Positions 1-6,379 of a stretch of DNA of 14,602 bases are shown here, piece after piece. Under the pieces are notes generated by a model. It worked only from the letters and a program-made list of their open reading frames with translations, made no database searches and had not been told where the DNA came from. Both the position numbers and the translations under genes were made by a program. How positions within the stretch are numbered: position 1 is the stretch's first letter; every line of letters starts with the position of its first letter. This DNA comes from JBDRGC01 sp043818215 (GTDB lineage Bacteria > Chloroflexota > Anaerolineae > Anaerolineales > UBA11858), in assembly GCA_043818215.1 (NCBI GenBank), contig JBDRGC010000340.1, positions 1 to 14,602 on the forward strand, given 5' to 3'.

Positions 1-830
1 AGCCAGCCCACGAACAGGATCATGGGTATCCATCCGATTGGGCTGGCAATTGATCCGCCAACGGATAAGTTAATATCAGCCAACAGAACCAGTGGTATTC
101 CTGCAACCGCGTTGAGCGTACCATGAGCCAGGGCCGGCGCCCAGGGACTGCGCGTTTCCAGGTAGAGCCAACTGAAAACGGTTCCCAGCAGCATGCAGAA
201 GATTATCATCAGAAATACGCCCAGGATTGGAGTGTTTGGGTAGTTGAGTCCTTGCAGCACCGCGGGCGCATGCCACAAGCCCCAGATAGCGCCGCTCAAC
301 AGAATTGCTTTCCACTGTCCCATTGGTAGCAATTGTGGCAGTAGAAATCCCCGCCATCCCAGTTCTTCGCCCAGGGCGAAAAGGGTGTTGATCAACGGGG
401 CGAGAGTGAATGCGAAGATTGTCTGGAGCATGAATGCAAGACCTGGCGAAATGGCTTGCTCATCCGGGATTTGGGACATCGCCTCGCGGATTATGGTGAA
501 TTCCAGGTCGAGATGTCCGGCGCTGAAAGCGAGGGTGAGTAATCCGGCTGCAATGCTAAAGGCTGCCGGCAGTAACCAGGCCCATAGATAAAATCGCTTT
601 CGCCCCAGACGGCGCAGATTGAGCGTTCGCAGACTTTCTTTGGCGACGAAGCGGGTAACCAGTATCGCTGCCAGCCCGGGCATCCACATGGCGAGTGCCC
701 AGCAAATCATAGATGCACTCTGACGGGCTTGTGTCCCCGGCTCCCCAAAGGGGATGGGTAAAAGGAAGAGAATCCACGCCAGCCCGAAAGAAATGATAAG
801 AAACCAGATTAACGGCTTTTTTGCAATCAT
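1..830 (-). CDS. CPBP-family intramembrane metalloprotease (CAAX protease/Abi type), 3' end cut by window edge
   Basis: 276 codons are visible, starting at ATG 830-828; the C-terminus runs off the left edge. The protein is very hydrophobic with several membrane segments, starting at about residues 7-25. It carries the family signature: E155-E156-x-x-x-R160 in 'GEELGWRGF', then 'WGLWHAP' with H187, then 'HGTLN' with H236 and N240. In this family the glutamates and histidines form the intramembrane metal-dependent active site. Known members include the eukaryotic Rce1 prenyl-protein protease and bacterial proteins linked to bacteriocin immunity or membrane-protein processing; the substrate here is unknown. 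A Shine-Dalgarno-like AAAGGA lies just upstream of the ATG. It starts 20 bp after the DUF4177-like gene and is the last visible member of the GntR-led cluster. Family assignment is firm; role is inferred only from context. Confidence 0.9.
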   Translation of the reverse strand, partial: MIAKKPLIWFLIISFGLAWILFLLPIPFGEPGTQARQSASMICWALAMWMPGLAAILVTRFVAKESLRTLNLRRLGRKRFYLWAWLLPAAFSIAAGLLTLAFSAGHLDLEFTIIREAMSQIPDEQAISPGLAFMLQTIFAFTLAPLINTLFALGEELGWRGFLLPQLLPMGQWKAILLSGAIWGLWHAPAVLQGLNYPNTPILGVFLMIIFCMLLGTVFSWLYLETRSPWAPALAHGTLNAVAGIPLVLLADINLSVGGSIASPIGWIPMILFVGW

Positions 831-850
831 TGGTGTATTCCTTTCTGGTG

Positions 851-1078
851 TTACCATCTGTGCTGCGTTAGCCTGCGCTGCCGTTGGGTAGCAGTTGTCA
901 GCGGGCGTTTAGCCACGATGGTCATCTTGCTGCTGTTGGTGGGCGGGCGGGCACTGATCACCTCCCAGCCATCTTCTCCCCACTCGTTCAGGGTGGCTTC
1001 GGTCTCTTCGTCTTTTGCGCCTCGAAGAACAGAGCCAATCGTCTTGACGCGGTATTCCCAACGAGTTATCTCAGTCAT
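851..1078 (-). CDS. Small DUF4177-like protein
   Basis: 75 aa. I place the start at ATG 1078-1076 ('MTEITRWEYRV') because GGAG lies about 10 bp upstream and because the 20 extra upstream codons would be read from a palindromic repeat. It has no signal peptide or membrane segment. The pattern 'WEYRV ... LNEWGEDGWEVIS ... VAKRPL' matches the short DUF4177 fold, in which a conserved Trp-Glu opens strand one and a Gly-Trp-Glu ends the helix; the biochemical role of this family is not known. It lies 20 bp before the CPBP protease gene and 68 bp after the two-TM gene, whose cytoplasmic part looks like a diverged copy of the same domain. The two may bind the same partner, but that is a guess. Confidence 0.75.
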   Translation of the reverse strand: MTEITRWEYRVKTIGSVLRGAKDEETEATLNEWGEDGWEVISARPPTNSSKMTIVAKRPLTTATQRQRRLTQHRW

Positions 1079-1104
1079 TGTTTTTATTCTCCACTTTCTT
1101 GACC

Positions 1105-1143
1105 CCCAGGTGCAACGCACTTTGGAAGTGCGTCGCACCTGGG
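1105..1143. repeat. Palindromic element, copy 1 (18-bp arms)
   Basis: Arms at 1105-1122 and 1126-1143 pair with one mismatch (A1115 against C1134) around a 3-nt loop. The core 1108-1140 matches 3212-3244 at 30 of 33 positions, so this is a dispersed palindromic repeat. It lies between the stop of the two-TM gene (1147) and the start of the DUF4177-like gene (1078). It could fold in mRNA and affect processing or attenuation, but no T-run follows it on the minus strand, so it is not a standard intrinsic terminator. Confidence 0.85.
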
Positions 1144-1146
1144 AGG

Positions 1147-1659
1147 CTACCGATTTGCAGCCCGGACAACCGCAAAGATGCCGATGAGCACGATAAGCAC
1201 AGCCACTATTATCGCTATGGGAGCAAACACCGTTGTGCCGCCCGGAGAGCTACCGCTTTGTGTAAAGAGTCCAAACGCCAATACACCGGCAATTACAAGT
1301 CCCGCTAAAATGAGCGAGATGCTGCGGTTCACTGAGCCGCCATATTGAGTCCGGTAAGGATTGACATAATCTGGCAGCATGGGGTCGCGCTTGCGGGCGG
1401 TTTTGAGCCTCTTGAATCGGATGCGGGAATTGTCGAATTTCTCGACCATCTCCCAGCCTGCCAATGCCTCTTCTTCTAGCAGAGTTTCGAGCAGCTCTGG
1501 TTTTCTGAAAGCGCCCGATGCCGAACGCAGTATCTTGAATTCCCAATCGTTATCGAGTTCCTCGCGTGTGTATTTCGACATATCTTCTTCCTCTTTTCTT
1601 TCAATTCGTCTTTGCCGTTCTGCTGCTGCGTGCGCGGCGATATGCGCTCCGTGAACCAT
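1147..1659 (-). CDS. Two-TM membrane protein with DUF4177-like N-terminal region
   Basis: 170 aa. ATG at 1659-1657 has a good upstream AAGGA; a second possible start, 'MSKYTREELD' (residue 27), also has a purine-rich site, so the true N-terminus is uncertain. The first 26 residues are Ala/Glu/Arg-rich and probably helical. Residues 39-85 ('DWEFKI ... LAGWEMVEKF ... RFKR') share the W-E / G-W-E pattern of the next gene, so I read them as a diverged DUF4177-like domain. Two membrane segments follow at about 113-133 and 145-166, joined by a short Ser/Gly loop, with Arg near the C-terminus. This suggests a membrane-anchored version of a domain that the neighbour carries in soluble form. It lies downstream of the SPFH gene across a 123-bp gap containing a strong palindrome. 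Function unknown. Confidence 0.8.
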   Translation of the reverse strand: MVHGAHIAAHAAAERQRRIERKEEEDMSKYTREELDNDWEFKILRSASGAFRKPELLETLLEEEALAGWEMVEKFDNSRIRFKRLKTARKRDPMLPDYVNPYRTQYGGSVNRSISLILAGLVIAGVLAFGLFTQSGSSPGGTTVFAPIAIIVAVLIVLIGIFAVVRAANR

Positions 1660-1708
1660 ACTCGTTTTCCTTTCTCATAGTGAGCATCCAGAAATAACTT
1701 CTCGGTTT

Positions 1709-1742
1709 AGACCCTAAGGGTTTGCGGAAACCCTTAGGGTCT
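1709..1742. repeat. Perfect 15-bp palindrome in the SPFH/two-TM gap
   Basis: Arms 1709-1723 and 1728-1742 are exact reverse complements around the loop GCGG. The core word is ACCCTAAGGGTTT. It lies between the SPFH stop (1783) and the start of the two-TM gene (1659). It would form a very stable hairpin in the operon transcript. No T-run follows on the minus strand. A second, small palindrome (ACCTG-C-CAGGT, 1753-1763) stands next to it, so the gap resembles a landing site for short palindromic repeats. Confidence 0.9.
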
Positions 1743-1782
1743 GCCTTCGGAAACCTGCCAGGTCTGGGGCTTGGCGCGCCTC

Positions 1783-2706
1783 TTACTCTTCGATCTGCGC
1801 ACTTTGAGCCAAGGCCGACATTCCCATCAGGCCTCCCAGGTTCATGGTGTCTACTGCGCTGCTGGGGACGATTATCAACGCACCTTTCTCTTTCAATCCT
1901 TCGAAGAGCATGTTCATGGCCCGCAGGTGCAGGGCGGTGGGATTGTTCACATAAGCTTTGGATGCCTCTGCAAACGAGCCAGCAATCTGCATCTCGGATT
2001 CGCCCAAGATCACGCGCGCCTGACGCTCGCGCTCGGCTTGAGCCTGTCGGGACATGGTATCTTCTAGATCTTGCGGAATGATGACGTCCCGAATCTCCAC
2101 CGACTGGACAGTGATGCCCCAGGGTGTAGTGCGCTCGTCGATGATCTTTTGCAGAGCGGCATCCATTTTGTCGCGCCCCACTAGAATGTCTGCCAGCTCC
2201 ATCTGACCGATGATTTCACGCAGGGCGGTTTGCGAGGCCCAGGCGATGGCGGATTGATAGTTTTCTACTTCCAGGGCGGCCTTCTCGGCGTCCCAGACCA
2301 TCCAGAACAGCACGGCGTCTACATCTACGGGAACGGTATCTTTGGTGAGGGTTTTCTCGGCGCTGAAGGGAGTCACCATAACCCGGTGGTCGATCCACTC
2401 CGGGGTGGTGTCTACAATCGGGATGATCCAAAACAACCCCGGCCCGTACAGCCCGCGGAATTTGCCAAAGCGCAAAACCACGGCTTTGTCCCATTGGTCG
2501 GCGATCTTCAGGGCGAATAGGATGTATATCCCGATCAAAGTCATGCCGCTCACGTAGACTCCGATCCATACACCGCCTGCTCCCCAGTAATCCATTAGTG
2601 CTGCCACGAGCACTGACAGGACAAGGAGTATCCCGAAGATAGCGCCAGAGACGCCATTTATTCGCACATTGTTTTCTGTTTTACGTAATTTTCTTCTTGT
2701 GTTCAT
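1783..2706 (-). CDS. SPFH/band-7 domain protein (stomatin/slipin-like)
   Basis: 307 aa from ATG 2706-2704 ('MNTRRKLRKT'), chosen because AAGAGG lies 5 bp upstream and because a longer start would run into the GntR gene. Two hydrophobic segments (about 18-38 and 45-67) precede the band-7 domain (about 72-250). The domain has the typical 'AVVLRFGKFRGLYGPGLFWIIPIVD' opening, shown here only as family style, 'VPVDVDAVLFWMV', 'ALREIIGQMELADIL', and the 'GITVQSVEIRDV' segment before an 'AQAERERQARVI' helix. SPFH proteins form large membrane-attached ring assemblies that organise lipids or control membrane proteases; the bacterial partner NfeD is not seen nearby. It begins 14 bp after the GntR stop, so the two are surely co-transcribed. 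The CPBP protease further down suggests membrane-protein quality control or envelope stress, by inference. Confidence 0.92.
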   Translation of the reverse strand: MNTRRKLRKTENNVRINGVSGAIFGILLVLSVLVAALMDYWGAGGVWIGVYVSGMTLIGIYILFALKIADQWDKAVVLRFGKFRGLYGPGLFWIIPIVDTTPEWIDHRVMVTPFSAEKTLTKDTVPVDVDAVLFWMVWDAEKAALEVENYQSAIAWASQTALREIIGQMELADILVGRDKMDAALQKIIDERTTPWGITVQSVEIRDVIIPQDLEDTMSRQAQAERERQARVILGESEMQIAGSFAEASKAYVNNPTALHLRAMNMLFEGLKEKGALIIVPSSAVDTMNLGGLMGMSALAQSAQIEE

Positions 2707-2720
2707 GTTTTGCCTCTTTT

Positions 2721-3134
2721 CTAATTCTCGTGTTCTGTGGGGGGCGAGCCGCTTTCTTCCCACAGATTGATATAGTTATTGATGATCGTGCTGACTTCTT
2801 CAGCTGAATATCCCAGCAGGGCGGCCTCGTTCAGATAATGCCGGGTGAGCCACTTCAAGTCTTGACGCCGTAACCGCTCTCCGTTCTCTTCAGATGGATG
2901 CGGCAGGATGTAGGTGCCGCGCCCGTGCTGAGTAGAGATCAATCCTTCCTCATCTAATATGCGGTAAGCGCGGGCCACAGTATTGAAATTGACTCTCAAT
3001 TCGGTAGCCAGTTTTCGCACGGTAGTGAGTTGATCATCAGGCCTCAAATCGCCGGTGGCGATCATGTGCTTGATCTGATCGATGATCTGTACGTAGATAG
3101 GAACCTTTGAAGTAAGATTGATGTCTATCTGCAT
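2721..3134 (-). CDS. GntR-family transcriptional regulator, YtrA subfamily
   Basis: 137 aa, within the short YtrA length range. Residues about 5-78 form the winged helix: 'PIYVQIIDQIKHMIATGDL', 'LTTVRKLATELRVNFNTVARAYRILDEEGL' for the recognition helix region, and the wing 'STQHGRGTYIL'. The C-terminal part is a short helical dimerisation segment, too small for a FadR/HutC ligand domain. YtrA-type proteins usually repress a nearby operon for membrane transport or envelope stress and often their own gene. ATG 3134-3132 has a strong AAAAGGAGG (3139-3147). The promoter and a palindrome just upstream support autoregulation, and the SPFH gene follows by 14 bp. Confidence 0.93.
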   Translation of the reverse strand: MQIDINLTSKVPIYVQIIDQIKHMIATGDLRPDDQLTTVRKLATELRVNFNTVARAYRILDEEGLISTQHGRGTYILPHPSEENGERLRRQDLKWLTRHYLNEAALLGYSAEEVSTIINNYINLWEESGSPPTEHEN

Positions 3135-3167
3135 CCAGCCTCCTTTTGAATTGTATCTTTGTCTGAT

Positions 3168-3183
3168 TGTATAATTGTATACA
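3168..3183. promoter_or_regulatory. Predicted GntR operator overlapping the -10 box
   Basis: TGTATA-ATTG-TATACA is a perfect inverted repeat with 6-bp arms. It covers the -10 hexamer of the GntR promoter. Its GTATA...TATAC form is typical of sites bound by YtrA-type GntR dimers. The half-word ATTGTAT recurs three times, at 3150-3156, 3166-3172 and 3174-3180, so a second dimer could bind downstream. Binding would block RNA polymerase, giving autorepression. The assignment is inferred from position and symmetry. Confidence 0.65.
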
Positions 3184-3201
3184 GAATCGCTGGTTTGTCA
3201 A
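3174..3201 (-). promoter_or_regulatory. Sigma70-type promoter of the GntR-SPFH operon
   Basis: On the minus strand, -35 TTGACA (3201-3196, 6/6) and -10 TACAAT (3179-3174, 5/6) are separated by 16 bp. Transcription would begin near 3167, leaving a short leader with the AAGGAGG ribosome-binding site. The operator palindrome lies over the -10 box. Confidence 0.75.
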
Positions 3202-3211
3202 GAGCTAATCC

Positions 3212-3244
3212 AGGTGCGACGCACTTCCGAAGTGCGTCGCACCT
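3212..3244. repeat. Palindromic element, copy 2 (perfect 16-bp arms)
   Basis: Arms 3212-3227 and 3229-3244 are exact reverse complements around a single C. It matches the core of copy 1 (1108-1140) at 30 of 33 positions. It lies 7 bp after the WD40 stop codon and about 10 bp upstream of the GntR -35 box. No T-run follows on either strand. Confidence 0.9.
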
Positions 3245-3251
3245 TTATCAC

Positions 3252-4562
3252 CTATTCAGACCACACTCCCACCGTGCCGTCCACGCTGCCCGTAAGCAAA
3301 ATGCTACCACCAGGACTGAACATCAGGCTTGTCACCGCGTACTCATGTTTCTCCGTTGGCACCTTCAGCGAATTGCCCGCCACGTCCCAGAGCAGCACGC
3401 TCCCATCCTGACAGCCTAACGCCAGCATCCCGCCGTCCGGGCTGAAAGCTAAAGCGAGTATCTGACCGGTTTGTTCGATGGGAATATTGTGAGTTTGTTT
3501 CCCCGTGGAGGTGTCCCACAATTGGATTCGGCTGTTCGAATCTGCGACGGCCAATATTCTCCCATCGGGGCTGAGAGCCACATCGTTGACCCAGCCAGTA
3601 AGCCCTGCGATGGTGTCGAGTAATTCTCCGCTGGTTGGATCCCACAAACACACTTTTTGGAAACTGCCCGCCGACAATACCTGCCCGTCCCGGCTGATGT
3701 CGATGCTGGTCACCCGATTGGCAGCATCCCTAAGGATGTGTAAAACTTCCCCCGCACCGCTTCCTGAAGCGATAATATTGGCCGTTCCCCATACCCGGAC
3801 AGTGCCGTCGTCGCTCCCGGAAGCGAGGATATTGCCCGGGGCGGGAAGTGCCAGATCCGTGACTCCCAGCAAGTGCCCATCGAAAGTGCCCAAGAATTGC
3901 CCGCTGGTTGGGTCCCACCATTGGATGTCAGCATTCAACCCTCCGGATATCAGCAAGCCTTTGTTGGGGCTGAACGTGACGCTGTTGACCGGCTCGCCGA
4001 CATCGAACCGGCGCGTGATTTCCAATGTTTTGGCATCATAAAGATATATCCCCACTGAAGTAGCTGCGGCGAACATCTCTCCATCGGGCGACCAGGCCAC
4101 CTGGTTGATTGTCCCGTTTTGGAGGACGACAACCTCCGTGAACACCAATGTAGATGTTTGGCTGGTGGTAGTAGTGATCACCACGGTTTCACTCAACGCC
4201 GGGGTAGATGTGATTGCAGGACTAGATGTGATCGTAATTGTAGGTGTGATTGTTGGGCTGATAACACCTGCGGTGGCGGTGATTTCGGGCGTGACCGTAA
4301 GCGCAGGTGTGGCCGTAAGCGTACTTGTCACCGCCGGAGCGGGAGTGGGTGTGGACGCGGGCGTGGATGCACCCCCCTTTGCTACCAGCGGGAGCATGAT
4401 CGTGTAGCTCTCTGTTGCCCATTCGTCGAGGTAGAGACTAATACCCGGCGTGGCTGTCCCCAAACGCAAACTGCCCTCGATGCCATGAGGCACATACCCG
4501 CCCGCCCTGCAAGCGGTCAAGACTATGATGATAAGCGTTAGCCACACTTTTGATGTTTTCAT
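3252..4562 (-). CDS. WD40-repeat lipoprotein (secreted seven-bladed propeller)
   Basis: 436 aa. The N-terminus 'MKTSKVWLTLIIIVLTAC' is a lipoprotein signal peptide with lipobox L-T-A-C18. Residues 19-65 form a short segment ending 'YTIMLPLVAKGG'. Residues about 66-140 are a Thr/Pro/Ala-rich linker that probably holds the propeller off the membrane. Residues about 148-436 contain seven WD40-like blades, each with an 'SPDG'-like turn and a closing W/Y-D: '...IYLYD', 'IQWWD', 'VRVWG', 'VCLWD', 'IQLWD', 'VLLWD', 'VGVWSE'. Seven is the normal full set. WD40 domains are binding scaffolds; the partner is unknown. No Shine-Dalgarno is visible: the ATG is followed upstream almost at once by an 8-bp tandem repeat. 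It is a single gene with no clear operon partner. Confidence 0.92.
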   Translation of the reverse strand: MKTSKVWLTLIIIVLTACRAGGYVPHGIEGSLRLGTATPGISLYLDEWATESYTIMLPLVAKGGASTPASTPTPAPAVTSTLTATPALTVTPEITATAGVISPTITPTITITSSPAITSTPALSETVVITTTTSQTSTLVFTEVVVLQNGTINQVAWSPDGEMFAAATSVGIYLYDAKTLEITRRFDVGEPVNSVTFSPNKGLLISGGLNADIQWWDPTSGQFLGTFDGHLLGVTDLALPAPGNILASGSDDGTVRVWGTANIIASGSGAGEVLHILRDAANRVTSIDISRDGQVLSAGSFQKVCLWDPTSGELLDTIAGLTGWVNDVALSPDGRILAVADSNSRIQLWDTSTGKQTHNIPIEQTGQILALAFSPDGGMLALGCQDGSVLLWDVAGNSLKVPTEKHEYAVTSLMFSPGGSILLTGSVDGTVGVWSE

Positions 4563-4566
4563 CAGA

Positions 4567-4606
4567 TCAGTAAATCAGTAAATCAGTAGATCAGTAGATC
4601 AGTAGA
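4567..4606. repeat. 8-bp tandem repeat, five units
   Basis: Five head-to-tail units: TCAGTAAA twice, then TCAGTAGA three times. The array starts 4 bp upstream of the WD40 start codon (4562) and fills the place where its ribosome-binding site would be expected. A different, 15-bp array follows at 4623. Confidence 0.9.
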
Positions 4607-4622
4607 CCAGGGATCAGTGTTT

Positions 4623-4667
4623 CCTGGTTTCCTGATCCCTGGTTTCCTGATTCCTGGTTTCCTAATC
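4623..4667. repeat. 15-bp tandem repeat, three units
   Basis: Units 4623-4637, 4638-4652 and 4653-4667 read CCTGGTTTCCTGATC with one or two changes each. They are followed by a decaying CCCTAGTCCCTGGCCCCTA-type tract up to the S10 peptidase stop at 4690. The whole WD40/S10 gap (4563-4689) is low-complexity repeat DNA; I see no promoter in it. Confidence 0.85.
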
Positions 4668-4689
4668 CCTAGTCCCTGGCCCCTAACCC

Positions 4690-6192
4690 CTAGCCTCCCG
4701 CCACCGCCCGAACAAATTCCGCCAAATCGCCTTTGAGTTTTTCCAGCGAGGGAATATGGAGATACATCATGTGCCCGGCCTCGTAATACGCCATCGAGAA
4801 ATTGTCTCTCAGGCTTTCGTCGAGTCCGATATGATCGAAGGTGTAGCGCGTGGCGAAATAGGGAGTTGCCAGGTCGAAGTAGCCATTAGCAACAAACACT
4901 TTCAGGTACGGGTTGACCGACATGGCTTTGCGGAGCGTCTCGGCTACATTGACGTATTGATTTTGGTGCTGCTCGTAGCTCCAGGGGTGGACACGCATGG
5001 TCAGAATTTCGTAAGGCAGGTCGCTCTCGAATTCCAGTTCGGAGCTTACGTAATCGTTGAAAGTGGCGGTGTAAGGCCCCTGGATGGCCGCGTAACTGGG
5101 GTCGAACTCGAAGTTCTCTCCGGCGGCGTCCCGGTCGATGCTCTTGAAGCGTGTGTCGAGGCGGCCGGTGGTGCGCCGCTCGTCCCGCAGCAATTCCTTG
5201 ACGAAGCGCATGATTTGCACCCGCAGATTTGTCTGCTCGATGTACTCCGGGGAAAGGCCGGTGTAGCGGGCTAATCTCTGAACGATTTTCGCCCGCTCAA
5301 CCTCGGGCAGAGAATCGCCTTTCATCAAGGCCAGAGTGTATTCCCCCGATGCGAAATCTTCCACCTCGGCAAGGGTGGCAAGCAGGTCTTTTTGCAGGTT
5401 GGCGTCGAGTTTGCCGTGGTACCAGGCCGTGGCCGTGTAGGTGGGCAGGAAAAGGATATAGGGCAGATCATTCCCCGGAACGAAAAGAGCCGTTTGGAAA
5501 TTTAGAATCGAGGAAATCAGAATGATGCCATTGAGATACATGCCGTGCCGCTCCTGCAAGTATCCCGATAACCCGGCTGAACGCGTCGTTCCGTAGCTCT
5601 CGCCGATCAGGAATTTAGGCGCTGTCCAGCGCTGGTAGCGGCTGGTGTACAGGCGGATGAAATCACCAACCGACTCGATGTCTTTCGTAAAATCGTAGAA
5701 CTGCTTGGGGTCCTCACCTTCCACGGCCCGGCTGAAGCCTGTGGTCACCGGATCGATGAAAACCAGGTCAGTGACATCCAGCAGGGAGAACTGGTTATCG
5801 ACAAGTTGGCACGGCGGGGGTAGCAAGTTCCCGACATCGCCCATCTCGACCCGGCGGGGGCCGAGCAGCCCCAGGTGCAGCCACACCGAGGATGACCCCG
5901 GCCCGCCGTTGAAGGCGAAGGTGATGGGGCGTGCCCGGGCATCGGCGGCGGGGGCCGATTCGCCCTTGTCGAGGGTGTAGGCGGTGAAGAAGATAGAAGC
6001 CTTCGGCTTTTCGCCCTCGGCCTCATTCTTCGCCTCCCCGCCCTTCTCGGACTCATCTTTCAGCACCATCGTCCCGGTTGTCGCCGTGTAGCAAATTCCA
6101 CGTCCCCCGATGGTGACGGTGTGATGGGTAATGACGAGTTTGTCCTGGGGTTCGGGGGCAGGTTTATCGTTGGATTTGTTTTCGTCGGTCAT
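4690..6192 (-). CDS. Peptidase S10 (serine carboxypeptidase-like)
   Basis: 500 aa, similar in length to other bacterial S10 members. Key motifs are 'FNGGPGSSS' (94-102, oxyanion-hole region), 'IGESYGTTR' with nucleophile S199, 'NGYFDLATP' with D440, and 'YEAGHMMY' with H474: a complete Ser-Asp-His triad of the alpha/beta-hydrolase fold. The family removes C-terminal residues from peptides, usually at acid pH in lysosomes, vacuoles or outside the cell. The N-terminus ('MTDENKSNDKPAPEPQ') has no signal peptide, and a charged Lys/Glu stretch lies at about 46-64, so a cytoplasmic place or non-standard export is implied. Start ATG 6192 has AAAGGAG (6198-6204) 5 bp upstream. It stands alone between two repeat-filled gaps. 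Confidence 0.95.
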   Translation of the reverse strand: MTDENKSNDKPAPEPQDKLVITHHTVTIGGRGICYTATTGTMVLKDESEKGGEAKNEAEGEKPKASIFFTAYTLDKGESAPAADARARPITFAFNGGPGSSSVWLHLGLLGPRRVEMGDVGNLLPPPCQLVDNQFSLLDVTDLVFIDPVTTGFSRAVEGEDPKQFYDFTKDIESVGDFIRLYTSRYQRWTAPKFLIGESYGTTRSAGLSGYLQERHGMYLNGIILISSILNFQTALFVPGNDLPYILFLPTYTATAWYHGKLDANLQKDLLATLAEVEDFASGEYTLALMKGDSLPEVERAKIVQRLARYTGLSPEYIEQTNLRVQIMRFVKELLRDERRTTGRLDTRFKSIDRDAAGENFEFDPSYAAIQGPYTATFNDYVSSELEFESDLPYEILTMRVHPWSYEQHQNQYVNVAETLRKAMSVNPYLKVFVANGYFDLATPYFATRYTFDHIGLDESLRDNFSMAYYEAGHMMYLHIPSLEKLKGDLAEFVRAVAGG

Positions 6193-6212
6193 GGGGTCTC
6201 CTTTGGGGATAG

Positions 6213-6344
6213 GGGATTAGGAGATTAGGAGATTAGAGATTTGAGATTCAATCTCCAATCTCCAATCTCCAATCTCCAATCTCCAATCTCCAATCTCCAA
6301 TCTCTAATCTCCAATCTCTAATCTCCAATCTCCAATCTCTAATC
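6213..6344. repeat. 7-bp tandem repeat array (AATCTCC) with an inverted flank
   Basis: From 6250 to 6340 there are 13 head-to-tail heptads, AATCTCC or AATCTCT, ending in a partial AATC. From about 6213 to 6248 the complementary words (AGGAGATT at 6219 and 6227, AGAGATT at 6235, GAGATT at 6243) run in the opposite sense. The two parts can pair into a long imperfect hairpin hinged near 6249. It fills most of the gap between the diguanylate cyclase stop (6380) and the S10 start (6192). There are no spacers, so it is not CRISPR. Confidence 0.92.
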
Positions 6345-6379
6345 ATCGTCATTTAGCTTTTACCAATGTTGAACACCTG

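Noticed and set aside
1105..3244. The palindromes at 1105-1143, 1709-1742 and 3212-3244 as intrinsic terminators
   Set aside because: None is followed by a T-run on the minus strand (nor, for copy 2, on the plus strand); I list them as repeats instead.
4105..4407. Plus-strand ORF of Val/Gly/Thr repeats
   Set aside because: Mirror of the Thr/Pro linker of the WD40 lipoprotein; repetitive composition explains the open frame.
6213..6344. CRISPR array
   Set aside because: Units are 7 bp, head to tail, without unique spacers, and no cas genes are present.
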